Assembly: GCA_044341025.1 (NCBI GenBank)
Contig: JBIISM010000015.1
Span: 1 to 49,945 of the forward strand
Reading direction: 5' to 3'
DNA length: 49,945 nt
Source: JABMMZ01 sp044341025
GTDB lineage: Bacteria; Bacteroidota; Bacteroidia; NS11-12g; UBA955
A program made the translations under genes and the position numbers. The stretch's first letter is position 1. The number at the start of each line of letters is the position of its first letter. This document shows positions 9,159 to 17,884 of the stretch, piece by piece. The notes under the pieces are model-generated. The model was not told the origin of the DNA, searched no databases, and saw nothing but the letters and a program-made list of their open reading frames with translations.

Positions 9159-10430
9159 TTGAGAAAAATTTTCACATACCTCATTTTATGTTTTGCAAGT
9201 ATTAGCCAGCTGCAAGCCCAAGAGGGAGCTGTGAACATCAACCAATATCCTTTTGTCAATTATAGCCTTAACCAAGTTGAGTTTTTTAAAGACAGTATGG
9301 ATTTTTACGGTTTTTACCGAAAGCTCGATGCGCTGATTACAACAGGTAAAGGGAAAATAAACATTGTGCATTTCGGTGGATCACATATCCAAGCCGATGT
9401 TTGGTCGGGCAGAATGCGCGAAAACTTCAACCAATTTATTAACCAAAAACAAGCTGCAAGAGGTTGGGTATATCCATTTAAAATGGGCTTTACAAAAAAC
9501 AACAATCCAAGCAACTACGCCTTTAATTACACAGGCAAATGGGATGGCTGCAGGGCAGTAAACAGTTCTTGTGGTGGAGACATTGGCATGAATGCAATAA
9601 AAACAAGCACCTACGACTCTGGCGCCACATTTACCATTACCATGGGGCAAACAGGCAAGACCGAATATTTGTTCGACCGCATCAAGGTGTTTTACGACCA
9701 ACACCATCAGAGTTTTGAAATAGGCCTTGACTCTCCATACAGTGCCAAACAAATTATCGTCAACAAAAAAGGGGGCTACACTGAATTTATTTTTGAACAA
9801 CCCATGAAGCAAGTGGGTTTCAAATGCTTCAAAACAGATTCGATTCAAAACATTTTTACCCTTTTTGGTTTGTTCTGCGACCTTGATGCACCTGGAATAA
9901 ACTACAATGCGATTGGAGCCAATGGCGCCTCTATTCCCACCTATTTAAAATGTTCTTTGATGGAACAACAATTAGCAGCCATTAAACCCGATTTAATTAT
10001 ATTTTCAGTTGGAATTAACGATGCCTTCGACCCTAATTTTTGCCAATCTTGTTTCGAAAACAATTACCGCACCTGGTTGGCCATTGTTAAAAAAGTTGCG
10101 CCAAATGCAGCCATACTTTTCACCACCAATACCGACAGTTACAAAAAAGGCCGCAAAGGCAAATATTTTCAAAACGCAACAGGACTTGAAGTTAAATCAG
10201 CGATGCGCAACCTCTCCGACCAATACAATACTGGGGTCTGGGACTTGTTCTCTATTATGGGTGGTTTGGGCAGTATAGAATTTTGGATCAATAACCAAAT
10301 GGCTGCGCGCGACCATGTGCATTTATCCAACTCAGGTTACAGACTTTTAGGCGATTTAATGTTTAACGCCTTTATACGCAAATACGAAGATTATTTAAAA
10401 ACCCCAATTGCCCACTTGAAACATGAATGA
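9159..10430 (+). CDS. Second SGNH-hydrolase-like protein, periplasmic
   Basis: A 423-aa protein with a clear signal peptide (MRKIFTYLILCFASISQLQAQ). The start is TTG at 9159: no in-frame ATG precedes or lies within the signal peptide. Block I reads FGGSHIQAD, so the usual GDS is GGS, with the serine kept at about residue 75. SVGINDAFD provides the block III Asn, and DHVHLS (about D385, H388) the Asp/His. It is paralogous in architecture to the preceding protein and overlaps the MBOAT gene by 8 bp. It probably acts on the same O-acylated glycan. Confidence 0.8.
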   Translation: MRKIFTYLILCFASISQLQAQEGAVNINQYPFVNYSLNQVEFFKDSMDFYGFYRKLDALITTGKGKINIVHFGGSHIQADVWSGRMRENFNQFINQKQAARGWVYPFKMGFTKNNNPSNYAFNYTGKWDGCRAVNSSCGGDIGMNAIKTSTYDSGATFTITMGQTGKTEYLFDRIKVFYDQHHQSFEIGLDSPYSAKQIIVNKKGGYTEFIFEQPMKQVGFKCFKTDSIQNIFTLFGLFCDLDAPGINYNAIGANGASIPTYLKCSLMEQQLAAIKPDLIIFSVGINDAFDPNFCQSCFENNYRTWLAIVKKVAPNAAILFTTNTDSYKKGRKGKYFQNATGLEVKSAMRNLSDQYNTGVWDLFSIMGGLGSIEFWINNQMAARDHVHLSNSGYRLLGDLMFNAFIRKYEDYLKTPIAHLKHE

Positions 10431-12093
10431 GATATTGACGCAAGAACTCCGCAATTTTTTCCTCTTCTCTCCCGAACACCTGCTTATATTTACTGAGATA
10501 AGCTTTTGGATCTTTTATACCCTTGTTTTTGCCATATTTACGGTGATTCATAAACAGTATAACTTAAAAAACTTGTTCTTGTTCTTGGTTAGCATTTTCT
10601 TCTACTACAAAACGTCTGGCTTCTTTTTCTTATTGCTTTTATTCACCATAGGCAATGAATTTGCCGTCGCGCAACTGATATACCTTTCACAAAACGAATT
10701 GAAACGGAAAGCACTTTTAATCTACAGTGTGGCAATCAACTTAGGCCTGCTTAGTTTTTTTAAATACGCGTATTTCTTTACCGATTCTTACAACCAAATA
10801 TTCCATACAGAAAACAAAGTTTTTAATTTTTTTGCCCATTGGAGCAATGGTTTTGTTGGCACCCATTTTGACATTGACAACATTCTATTGCCTGTAGGTA
10901 TTTCGTTTTACACCTTCCATACTTTAAGCTATACCATTGATGTGTATAGACGAAAAATGCCTGCGGTTAAAAACTTATTTGACTTTGGTTTTTACGTTTC
11001 ATTTTTCCCTGTACTATTGGCCGGACCAATTGTAAAAGCAAAAGATTTTATTCCTCAAATAAGGGCCCCATTCAATTTAAACAAATACCAATTCGGCATG
11101 GCTGTGTTTATGATTTTAAATGGTTTGTTTAAAAAAATGGTGGTAGGCGACTATATAGCCGTCAACTTTATTGACCGTATTTTTGGCAACCCATTGTTGT
11201 TCTCAGGAGTTGAAAACCTATTGGCAGTAATTGGTTATTCGCTGCAGGTTTACCTCGACTTTTCTGGTTACACCGACATTGCTATTGGTATTTCAATGTT
11301 AATGGGTTACCGCATCAAAACAAATTTCAACTCACCATACAAAGCAACCCACGTGGGAGAGTTTTGGAAGCGTTGGCACATCTCTTTATCTACTTGGCTG
11401 CAAGAATACTTATACATACCTCTTGGAGGCAACAGACGGGGCAGCATCGCTTCTTATGTTATTATTGCCATACTGAGTGTATTCATTGCCCTAATGCTAG
11501 ACGCTACTTGGATATTGTGGGTGGTTGGGTCAATTGCCTTTGTCTTATTGGTGCTTTCATTTATTTCAGAAAAAGTAAAACACGCCGTTAACACCAATAT
11601 CAACTTAATGATTACCATGTTGCTTGGTGGTTTGTGGCACGGAGCGACCCTTAACTTCATTATTTGGGGTGGATTGAACGGCTTAGGCTTGGTGGTTTCT
11701 AAATTCTGGAGAAAGATTAGTCCCTACGAAAAAATCAAAACACTGCCTGTTCATTTCTGGAAAGTGCTTATTACATTTTCATTCATCACCTTTACCCGTA
11801 TTTACTTTAGGGCAGAAGACATGAACCAAGCCAATGAGGTTATAGACAAAATAGCAGGTGACTTAAACTTCAAAATACTGCCTGATATTTTCATTAATTT
11901 TAAAGAAGTGTTCTTGTTAATGGCCTTGGCATTTGTTGTTCATTGGCTGCCCAATGGCATCAAATGGCAGTATAAAAAACTGTTTATCAAATCGCCTGTT
12001 TGGGCCAAAGTTACCATGACCATATTAACCGTTATCTTCATTTACCAAACCATGGCCAGTGAAATGAAACCGTTTATTTATTTTCAATTCTAA
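10423..12093 (+). CDS. MBOAT family O-acyltransferase (AlgI/PatA-like)
   Basis: A 556-aa polytopic membrane protein of the membrane-bound O-acyltransferase family. It has the family blocks PVGISFYTFHTLSYTIDVYRR and FWKRWHISLSTWLQEYLYIPLGGNRRG, and the catalytic His in GGLWHGATLNFIIWGGLNG (about residue 406). By analogy with AlgI and PatA it passes acyl groups through the membrane to periplasmic SGNH partners, here the two upstream genes. The ATG overlaps the preceding stop, so translation is likely coupled. The glycan target is not identifiable. Confidence 0.93.
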   Translation: MNEILTQELRNFFLFSPEHLLIFTEISFWIFYTLVFAIFTVIHKQYNLKNLFLFLVSIFFYYKTSGFFFLLLLFTIGNEFAVAQLIYLSQNELKRKALLIYSVAINLGLLSFFKYAYFFTDSYNQIFHTENKVFNFFAHWSNGFVGTHFDIDNILLPVGISFYTFHTLSYTIDVYRRKMPAVKNLFDFGFYVSFFPVLLAGPIVKAKDFIPQIRAPFNLNKYQFGMAVFMILNGLFKKMVVGDYIAVNFIDRIFGNPLLFSGVENLLAVIGYSLQVYLDFSGYTDIAIGISMLMGYRIKTNFNSPYKATHVGEFWKRWHISLSTWLQEYLYIPLGGNRRGSIASYVIIAILSVFIALMLDATWILWVVGSIAFVLLVLSFISEKVKHAVNTNINLMITMLLGGLWHGATLNFIIWGGLNGLGLVVSKFWRKISPYEKIKTLPVHFWKVLITFSFITFTRIYFRAEDMNQANEVIDKIAGDLNFKILPDIFINFKEVFLLMALAFVVHWLPNGIKWQYKKLFIKSPVWAKVTMTILTVIFIYQTMASEMKPFIYFQF

Positions 12094-12135
12094 AGCCAAT
12101 TCTTTTGAAACTTTAAAAAATCAGTTTCAAGTTCC

Positions 12136-12143
12136 TATTTTTG
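12136..12143 (+). promoter_or_regulatory. -7 box TATTTTTG
   Basis: Perfect TAnnTTTG, 15 nt before the ATG of the glycosyltransferase at 12159. The nearest upstream TTTG is about 28 nt away, rather far for a -33 box. Confidence 0.5.
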
Positions 12144-12158
12144 TAACAAAGTATCCCT

Positions 12159-13124
12159 ATGCAAATTCGCTATATAAGCTACGGAACCAGCAAGACAGGT
12201 GGTTATAGACATGAAAAATGTTTGTTCGAATCTTGCCTACGCTTTTTAGCAATTAACCACAAAATAGAAGCAAAACTGATTCGTAAAAGCCAATTGTTTG
12301 AATCTCCTGCCGCGCATATTTACTTAATGCTATGGGCTTTTTTTCAAAGTGCAGGTGACATCAACATTGTAACCGCACGAACAGGCGTATCGGCCATATT
12401 GCGAAACTTATTCAATAAAAAACAAGTATGGATCGTTTTACACAATTACGATTCCAACGACAACAAGTCTTTAAGCCTTAATTGGTATTACCATTTTCTG
12501 TTTTATCTTTTGCGAAAACAAAAAAAAGAACGCATCAAAGTCGTGGTGGTAGCAAACTACTGGAAACGGTTTTTTGAAAAAGAAATCGAATTGCCAAATG
12601 TGCATGTATTCCCCAACTTATTTGACTCGCTTGCTTATGAAAAGCACCAAAGCAAACTCAAAGACAATTGGGTACACTTAGGGCAATTCAGCAGCAAAAA
12701 CGACGATGGAATATTTCCCTTGGCTGAAAAATTAAGTGCAGAAGGTTACTATTGCTATTTCAGCACACTTAACCCAAACGAAGCCAAGGAAAACAAAAAC
12801 TTTGATGTTTTATATTTCCCGCATTTTAACGATTACCTTGAACATGTTTCACGCTCAATTTGCACTCTGGCACTGAGCCGAATCAAGGAGGGATGGAACA
12901 GGGTGGCGCACGAAAGTATGTTGCTAGGGACGCCTGTCATAGGATATGATGCGGGCGGATTGGGCGACTTACTAAAAGAAAGCAAAAGCATGGTAGTCAA
13001 TTCAGTTGACGAGGTATATGAATGCATTACACAAAATCTTTTTGTGCTGCCTGATTCAAGCTTCACTGAAAAATATGATCTTAATAATTTCGCAAAATAC
13101 ACCATTCAAATTTGTCCGAACTAG
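12159..13124 (+). CDS. GT4/GT1-like (GT-B fold) glycosyltransferase
   Basis: A 321-aa cytosolic enzyme. The C-terminal half carries the GT-B donor-binding signature EGWNRVAHESMLLGTPVIGYDAGGLGDLL, with the two glutamates of the E-x7-E motif. The N-terminal half is short and divergent (GTSKTGGYRHEKCLFESCL). It likely adds a sugar to a surface glycan. It overlaps the next glycosyltransferase gene by 13 bp. Substrate unknown. Confidence 0.78.
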   Translation: MQIRYISYGTSKTGGYRHEKCLFESCLRFLAINHKIEAKLIRKSQLFESPAAHIYLMLWAFFQSAGDINIVTARTGVSAILRNLFNKKQVWIVLHNYDSNDNKSLSLNWYYHFLFYLLRKQKKERIKVVVVANYWKRFFEKEIELPNVHVFPNLFDSLAYEKHQSKLKDNWVHLGQFSSKNDDGIFPLAEKLSAEGYYCYFSTLNPNEAKENKNFDVLYFPHFNDYLEHVSRSICTLALSRIKEGWNRVAHESMLLGTPVIGYDAGGLGDLLKESKSMVVNSVDEVYECITQNLFVLPDSSFTEKYDLNNFAKYTIQICPN

Positions 13125-14065
13125 TTTCCATATTGATGCCTGTTTATAATGCAGAATCGAGTATTGCAAAAGCAATTGAATCGTGCCTAGTCCAAAGCTA
13201 TACAAACCTAGAAATTATCATTTTAGACAATGGATCAACAGACCAAAGTGCAGAGATTATAAAATCAATTCACGATTCTAGAATTCGATTGATTAAAAGC
13301 CAGACCAATATTGGCATTTCTGCAGGCAGGAACAGTTTGTTAAAAGAAGCAAAAGGCAGCTTTATTGCCTGGCTAGATGCCGATGATGAAATGCGCGCAA
13401 ACCGGATCCAAAAACAAGTGGATTATTTCCATCTGAACCCGGACACAGATTTACTTGGCACATGGATTTTTGTAGAACAAACTCAAATAAAAAAAGCACC
13501 GTTAAGCCACCCGCAGATTGGCGCTGCGCTGTGGTTTAAAAACTGCATGTACCAGCCAAGTATGATGAGCCGCAACTTCTATAAGAATGAAAATATTTTT
13601 TACAATGAAACCTATGCAAACACTTTAGAAGATTATGAGTTATGGTACCGTTTGAAAGATAAAAAGAAATTCGCCAATATTGACAAGCCACTTACACAAT
13701 ACAAACTCAGCACGGCTGATGAGTTAATGTCAAAAAAAACAAAAGGGAATTTCGAGGAAAATTTAAACCGTTTATGGTCTGTAAAATGGGGAGAGATTTC
13801 AGAGCCTATTGCAGAGAAAGACAAAAAACTTTTTCAGTATTTCATATACAACAACGAGGTCTTGTCAACGCAAGAAATCGATTCTTTATCAAAGACCTTG
13901 CAAACCATTGAAAGACATTTCAAAAACAGCAATTACAGCTTAATTTGTTCTTTGCACCGTCTTCGCCTATGGCGCAACGCCAATGTTTTTGGAAAATTAA
14001 CAAATCTATATTTGCTGCTTGCTGTTTTTCAATACCCAAGCATTCAAAAACTTTATTTGCGTTAG
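13112..14065 (+). CDS. Family 2 glycosyltransferase
   Basis: The N-terminal GT-A domain shows SILMPVYNAESSIAKAIESC, ILDNGSTDQS, NIGISAGRNSLL and the DADDEMR metal motif. I chose the TTG at 13112 because the first in-frame ATG (13136) would cut off the first beta strand (LVSILM), which is essential to the fold. TTG overlaps the end of the preceding gene, suggesting coupling. The stop codon abuts the stop of the convergent lhgO gene with no space between. Confidence 0.85.
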   Translation: MSELVSILMPVYNAESSIAKAIESCLVQSYTNLEIIILDNGSTDQSAEIIKSIHDSRIRLIKSQTNIGISAGRNSLLKEAKGSFIAWLDADDEMRANRIQKQVDYFHLNPDTDLLGTWIFVEQTQIKKAPLSHPQIGAALWFKNCMYQPSMMSRNFYKNENIFYNETYANTLEDYELWYRLKDKKKFANIDKPLTQYKLSTADELMSKKTKGNFEENLNRLWSVKWGEISEPIAEKDKKLFQYFIYNNEVLSTQEIDSLSKTLQTIERHFKNSNYSLICSLHRLRLWRNANVFGKLTNLYLLLAVFQYPSIQKLYLR

Positions 14066-15265
14066 TTACCCCAACTGCTTTAAGGCCAGTTCAGAAATTG
14101 ATTTTCCTATAGCCAAAGAGCTGGTAGCTGCAGGACTAGGAGCGTTCAATACATGCACTTGACCCGGCAATTCTTTAATGTAAAAATCGTCGATCAGTCC
14201 CCCATCTTTATCGCAAGCCTGGGCACGAACCCCCGCACCACCTGGCACCAAGTCGGACGACTGAATACCTGGCATTAACTTCTGTAAGGCATGGGTAAAT
14301 GCGCCCTTGTTAAAAGAGCGGTACATTTCGCCAAAACCCGTTTTCCAATATTTCTTAGCCACTTTTATAAACCCACTCCAAGTAAGCGATTCAAACAATT
14401 CGGGTAAATTGATTTTTGATTTTGTATATCCCTCGCGGGCAAAAGCCAATACGGCATTTGGACCTGCTTCAATTTCCCCATCAATGCGGCGGGTGAAATG
14501 TACGCCAAGGAAAGGAAAATTTGGATCAGGCACTGGATAAATCAAATGATTCACCATACTGCGTTTGTCTTTGCGCAATGAATAATATTCACCCCTAAAA
14601 GGAATGATTTTAACTTCTAAATCAGGAATGGTAAATGAGGCCACTTTGTCTGAATACAAACCAGCACAGTTCACCATTAAGCTTGATGAAATGGTGACTG
14701 CATCCGCTTTAATTTCTACTCCATCGGCAACACTTTTAACCCCTGATACTTTGTTGTTAAATTTAATTTCGCCACCCAAACTTATAAATACTTCGGCATA
14801 TTTTTCTGCAACCACTTTATAGTCGACTATACCAGTTTGTGGCACCACAATTCCGCGCACCCCGTATGTTTGAGGCTCTATGGCTTTAATTTCTGCAGAG
14901 TCGATGTAACGAAGACCTTCTAAGCCATTTTCAATTCCACGTTGGTATATATTATCAAGCGCAGCTAATTCACTTTCTGAAGTTGCTACTATAATTTTAC
15001 CACAAAGCTCATAAGGAATGTTTTGTTCAATACAAAAAGTTATGAGTTGGTGGTAACCCTCCATACAATTCTTGGCTTTCAAACTGCCTGGTTTGTAATA
15101 AATTCCACTGTGAATAACCCCACTGTTGTTGCCCGTTTGGTGGGCGGCTACTTTATTTTCTTTTTCTAAGACCAAGACATTTAAACTTGGTTTTGCTTTC
15201 TTCAGTTGAAGCGCGGTGGCTAGTCCCACAATCCCGGCTCCAATTACCACAACATCGTATTTCAT
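14066..15265 (-). CDS. lhgO: L-2-hydroxyglutarate oxidase
   Basis: An FAD-dependent oxidase of the DAO family that converts L-2-hydroxyglutarate to 2-oxoglutarate, a metabolite-repair step. The N-terminal FAD motif is VVVIGAGIVGLATALQL; NNSGVIHSGIYYKPGSLKA and VNCAGLYSD are typical of LhgO/L2HGDH, and GGAGVRAQ lies near the C-terminus. The length of 399 aa is normal. The ATG follows directly on the stop codon of the upstream LapA-like gene, so the two form an operon. Confidence 0.9.
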   Translation of the reverse strand: MKYDVVVIGAGIVGLATALQLKKAKPSLNVLVLEKENKVAAHQTGNNSGVIHSGIYYKPGSLKAKNCMEGYHQLITFCIEQNIPYELCGKIIVATSESELAALDNIYQRGIENGLEGLRYIDSAEIKAIEPQTYGVRGIVVPQTGIVDYKVVAEKYAEVFISLGGEIKFNNKVSGVKSVADGVEIKADAVTISSSLMVNCAGLYSDKVASFTIPDLEVKIIPFRGEYYSLRKDKRSMVNHLIYPVPDPNFPFLGVHFTRRIDGEIEAGPNAVLAFAREGYTKSKINLPELFESLTWSGFIKVAKKYWKTGFGEMYRSFNKGAFTHALQKLMPGIQSSDLVPGGAGVRAQACDKDGGLIDDFYIKELPGQVHVLNAPSPAATSSLAIGKSISELALKQLG

Positions 15266-15577
15266 TTACGGATTCGTCTTATTATTGTCTGTTAATTTTT
15301 GTTCAAGCGTTTCTACTCGGTTTTCCAACTCCTTAATGAGTTTGCTTTTCCTTTTAGAGTGTTTGCTAATTGGCCAGATGAGAATCAGTGTAAAACTCAA
15401 TCCAAGCATAAAACAAACAACAAAAAGCAATACCAAAGGGGCACTGCCTTGCCAAAACCATAGCTTTACAGGCGTGTTGGTGCTATTTTGCACGGAGAAC
15501 ACAACGATCAATAGCAAGATTGCCATTGATAAAAGGATTTTCCAGCCATAGTTTGCAGGCTTATCGGATATTTCCAT
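15266..15577 (-). CDS. LapA-domain (DUF1049) membrane protein
   Basis: A 103-aa protein with two transmembrane segments (WKILLSMAILLLIVVFSVQN and LVLLFVVCFMLGLSFTLILI) followed by a basic, coiled-coil tail (KRKSKLIKELENRVETLEQKL). Two hydrophobic segments separated by VKLWFWQG fit LapA/DUF1049, which functions with lipopolysaccharide assembly proteins in proteobacteria; its role here is unknown. I start at ATG 15577. The longer TTG start at 15598 falls inside a TACATTTG promoter box. Confidence 0.82.
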   Translation of the reverse strand: MEISDKPANYGWKILLSMAILLLIVVFSVQNSTNTPVKLWFWQGSAPLVLLFVVCFMLGLSFTLILIWPISKHSKRKSKLIKELENRVETLEQKLTDNNKTNP

Positions 15578-15595
15578 GGTAATTTTATTTATGGG

Positions 15596-15603
15596 CAAAT
15601 GTA
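15596..15603 (-). promoter_or_regulatory. -7 box TACATTTG for the LapA-lhgO operon
   Basis: Perfect TAnnTTTG on the minus strand, 18 nt upstream of the LapA-like ATG. Confidence 0.6.
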
Positions 15604-15634
15604 CGAATTTTTATTTTGAGTAAACTGATTTGAC

Positions 15635-16306
15635 TTAGTTGAACAGATAGCCAAAACGAACACTTGCAGAACCAAGCAGCGGCAAATTGCTTACCGCTTG
15701 ATAAAAACCATACTTAAAGGGATCTTGAACGGGACTGTAAGTTTCTTGCCTAAGACTTAAATTATTGGTTTTTGTTTTAATAAAATAACCTATACCTGCA
15801 ACAAGATCTAGCGAAAAGCGCTGGTGCAATACAAACTGGCGGCCAATACTTAAGCTGGGAATAAAAAAATTGGTACTGACATTATTTTTCAAAACCGATT
15901 TATTGCCAAGCGGATCATATAAAGTGAGGTATTCATAATAATTGGCATATCCTATTTTAAGCGCAGGCATAATAAAGAAAGCTGAATTGGGGTGCAGTGC
16001 TTCTTCCGAGTATTTATGAATGTACTTTCGGTAACCCAGTTGCCCTGTAAAACCTTTTGGTTGGTCTTGGTTTTTACCGAACAAACCGAGGCCTTCTACA
16101 CTAACTTCAAAACCAGGCATTTTTTGAGTACCACCCTCCCAGGCCAAGTTGAGCCGCCCGCCAATCATAGGGAAAAGGTTTACTTTAAAAATGTTTTTGT
16201 AAAATACTTTTTCCTCACCACTTGAATCAATTGAAAGTTCCTGCCCATTTGAATTAAAAACAAAGGCCGCCATAAAGAGAGCCAAAACAATCGGTCTTGC
16301 GTTCAT
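15635..16306 (-). CDS. Secreted protein, probable outer-membrane beta-barrel
   Basis: A 223-aa protein with a signal peptide ending in FVFNSNGQ and alternating hydrophobic/aromatic strands (VNLFPMIGGRLNLAWEGG, GFTGQLGYRKYIH, FFIMPALKIGYANYY, SLSIGRQFVLHQ). It ends with SASVRFGYLFN, an aromatic C-terminus typical of outer-membrane proteins. Its repeated layout resembles the proteins at 16866-17780 and 39402-40061 in this window. No specific family is recognised. Confidence 0.72.
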   Translation of the reverse strand: MNARPIVLALFMAAFVFNSNGQELSIDSSGEEKVFYKNIFKVNLFPMIGGRLNLAWEGGTQKMPGFEVSVEGLGLFGKNQDQPKGFTGQLGYRKYIHKYSEEALHPNSAFFIMPALKIGYANYYEYLTLYDPLGNKSVLKNNVSTNFFIPSLSIGRQFVLHQRFSLDLVAGIGYFIKTKTNNLSLRQETYSPVQDPFKYGFYQAVSNLPLLGSASVRFGYLFN

Positions 16307-16310
16307 GAAA

Positions 16311-16318
16311 CAAAATTA
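16311..16318 (-). promoter_or_regulatory. -7 box TAATTTTG immediately before a start codon
   Basis: Perfect TAnnTTTG ending only 4 nt before the ATG of the barrel gene at 16306, so its transcript would be essentially leaderless. Confidence 0.55.
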
Positions 16319-16335
16319 GGAAAAAAGATTGAAAT

Positions 16336-16758
16336 TTATATATGCTTACAAAGCATAAGCACCGGATTGCTGCAGGCGTATTCTTCCAAACAACGTTTTA
16401 TTTTGTCTTGCAAAAATTCCGACTTGTGTTTGCTTAATACAAAGCCGCATTTCCCGAAAAAATCAGGAATTTCGCTTACCACATAAACGGAATCCAAACT
16501 GTGTTTTTGCATCAAAGCCTTCACGATGTCTGTGCCTATTCCGGCCCCACGGTAATCTTCCAAAACACCAAGCGAACACAATTCAAACGCACCATCCTCA
16601 TATTCTCTAACTCTACCGGCAGCTATCAGTTCGCCTTTGTCTTTACAAACAAAAAACTCCGAATAATGCACCTCTTCCATGTCGAGATTCAAAGTCTCTA
16701 ACAACTCAATGATATCAGGCAAATCGGTGTTTAAGGCAGGAAGTATTTTATTGTTCAC
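16336..16758 (-). CDS. GNAT family N-acetyltransferase
   Basis: A 140-aa acetyl-CoA-dependent acetyltransferase. The acetyl-CoA-binding signature is LGVLEDYRGAGIGTDIVKALM, followed by VYVVSEIPDFFGKCGF, which resembles the GNAT domain of N-acetylglutamate synthases. A frame open to ATG 16812 exists, but that ATG lies at the end of a terminator T-run and its first residues cover a perfect TATCTTTG -7 box. I therefore place the start at GTG 16758 (VNNKILPALN), 17 nt after that box. The substrate is unknown. Confidence 0.78.
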   Translation of the reverse strand: MNNKILPALNTDLPDIIELLETLNLDMEEVHYSEFFVCKDKGELIAAGRVREYEDGAFELCSLGVLEDYRGAGIGTDIVKALMQKHSLDSVYVVSEIPDFFGKCGFVLSKHKSEFLQDKIKRCLEEYACSNPVLMLCKHI

Positions 16759-16775
16759 GGTTTGTAAATGAGCTG

Positions 16776-16783
16776 CAAAGATA
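16776..16783 (-). promoter_or_regulatory. -7 box TATCTTTG for the GNAT gene
   Basis: Perfect TAnnTTTG on the minus strand, 17 nt before GTG 16758 and downstream of the preceding gene's terminator. Confidence 0.5.
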
Positions 16784-16818
16784 CTTGAATTTACAAGATC
16801 CGATTTTATCATTAATAA

Positions 16819-16845
16819 AAAAAAACGCCAGCAAGCTGGCGTTTT
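16819..16845 (-). terminator. Intrinsic terminator of the gene at 16866-17780
   Basis: An 11-bp perfect stem (AAAACGCCAGC/GCTGGCGTTTT) with a 2-nt spacer, continued on the minus strand by a run of T. Confidence 0.9.
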
Positions 16846-16865
16846 AAAATATTTACTATTCTGAT

Positions 16866-17780
16866 TTACTTCAACAAGTAACCGAGTTTAAATTGAATGT
16901 TGCCACACAGAGGGAAACTCTGAGCCCCAATTTGAAATCCGTAGCGGGTTTTATCATAATAATCGTAGGCATTTTGACCGCCATACGATTCATATTGGTA
17001 TACATAACTTGATAAATACGTGTAATAATTTTCGCTCTGACGGCTGTAGGTACCCATACCAACGCCACCACTGATATCAAAAGAAATGCGGTTGGAGAAA
17101 ATATATTGCTTGCCAAAATTCAAAGTAAACATAAAGAAATTGGTGTTTGCGCGTTTGTTTTCTTCGATTAATTTCTGTGAAGACATGCCTGTTATTGGAT
17201 TGTAATTTGACTCCCATACATCGTATCTATTTTGAACCATACCAAACGAAACCGTTGGTTGAAAGTAAGAGCCATTCATTACGTGAGAATAACGATCAGA
17301 TCTGCTTTTCATGTCAGGCAAACGGTACATTCTAATACCGCCGTTGAATATTGCACCTATTGGTGTTTTAACGCCCTCAGGTTTACCCAAGCCAATCATA
17401 TTCAAACCCAATTCATAGCTCAATCCTGGTCTGATTGATTTTTCTACATTCAAATGCAATCTATGTCCCATGGGCGATAAGAAATTAAACTTAATGTTGT
17501 AGTTGTGGTTGTCGGCATAAACCGATTTGTCTTTAATTGGATCGGCAAATGTTTGTACCAAACCAGAAGCAAAAACGATTTTAAGAATGTCTGTTTTTTC
17601 CAAAACCAAAACAATATCATTAGGATTTACAAGCGGTTTGTATTTTACCTCGTCTAAGCCAACTTCAGTAACCTTACCCAAAACAACTTCTTTGTTCTTC
17701 TTGTAAATCGTGTCACTCGCATTTTGCGAATAGGCCGATAGCCCAATCATCAATCCTAGTGCTAAAAATAAATTCTTCAT
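16866..17780 (-). CDS. Secreted protein with probable beta-barrel C-terminus
   Basis: A 304-aa protein with a signal peptide (MKNLFLALGLMIGLSAYSQ). Next comes a short domain of the form 'GKVTEVGLDEVKYK ... LEKTDILKIVF', a pattern common in Bacteroidota secreted proteins. The rest is alternating strands ending in FPLCGNIQFKLGYLLK, as in outer-membrane barrels. The start is ATG 17780, downstream of a full promoter; longer in-frame starts lie within the promoter. Function unknown. Confidence 0.75.
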   Translation of the reverse strand: MKNLFLALGLMIGLSAYSQNASDTIYKKNKEVVLGKVTEVGLDEVKYKPLVNPNDIVLVLEKTDILKIVFASGLVQTFADPIKDKSVYADNHNYNIKFNFLSPMGHRLHLNVEKSIRPGLSYELGLNMIGLGKPEGVKTPIGAIFNGGIRMYRLPDMKSRSDRYSHVMNGSYFQPTVSFGMVQNRYDVWESNYNPITGMSSQKLIEENKRANTNFFMFTLNFGKQYIFSNRISFDISGGVGMGTYSRQSENYYTYLSSYVYQYESYGGQNAYDYYDKTRYGFQIGAQSFPLCGNIQFKLGYLLK

Positions 17781-17802
17781 TATATTTTTTGTTTGTTTCA
17801 TA

Positions 17803-17832
17803 CAAATATAAACTATTTCCGGCAAAAGCAAA
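17803..17832 (-). promoter_or_regulatory. Complete promoter TTTG-N18-TATATTTG
   Basis: On the minus strand a -33 TTTG (17829-17832) is separated by 18 nt from a perfect -7 box TATATTTG (17803-17810). The -33 box lies in the T-tract of the groL terminator, so termination and initiation signals overlap. Confidence 0.75.
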
Positions 17833-17863
17833 AAAAGGGAGCAAACTGCGTTTGCTCCCTTTT
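17829..17863 (-). terminator. groL terminator
   Basis: A 14-bp perfect stem (AAAAGGGAGCAAAC/GTTTGCTCCCTTTT) with a TGC-type 3-nt loop, 21 bp after the groL stop, followed by a T-rich run on the minus strand. Confidence 0.93.
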
Positions 17864-17884
17864 AGTATTTTATAAAAGACTGTC

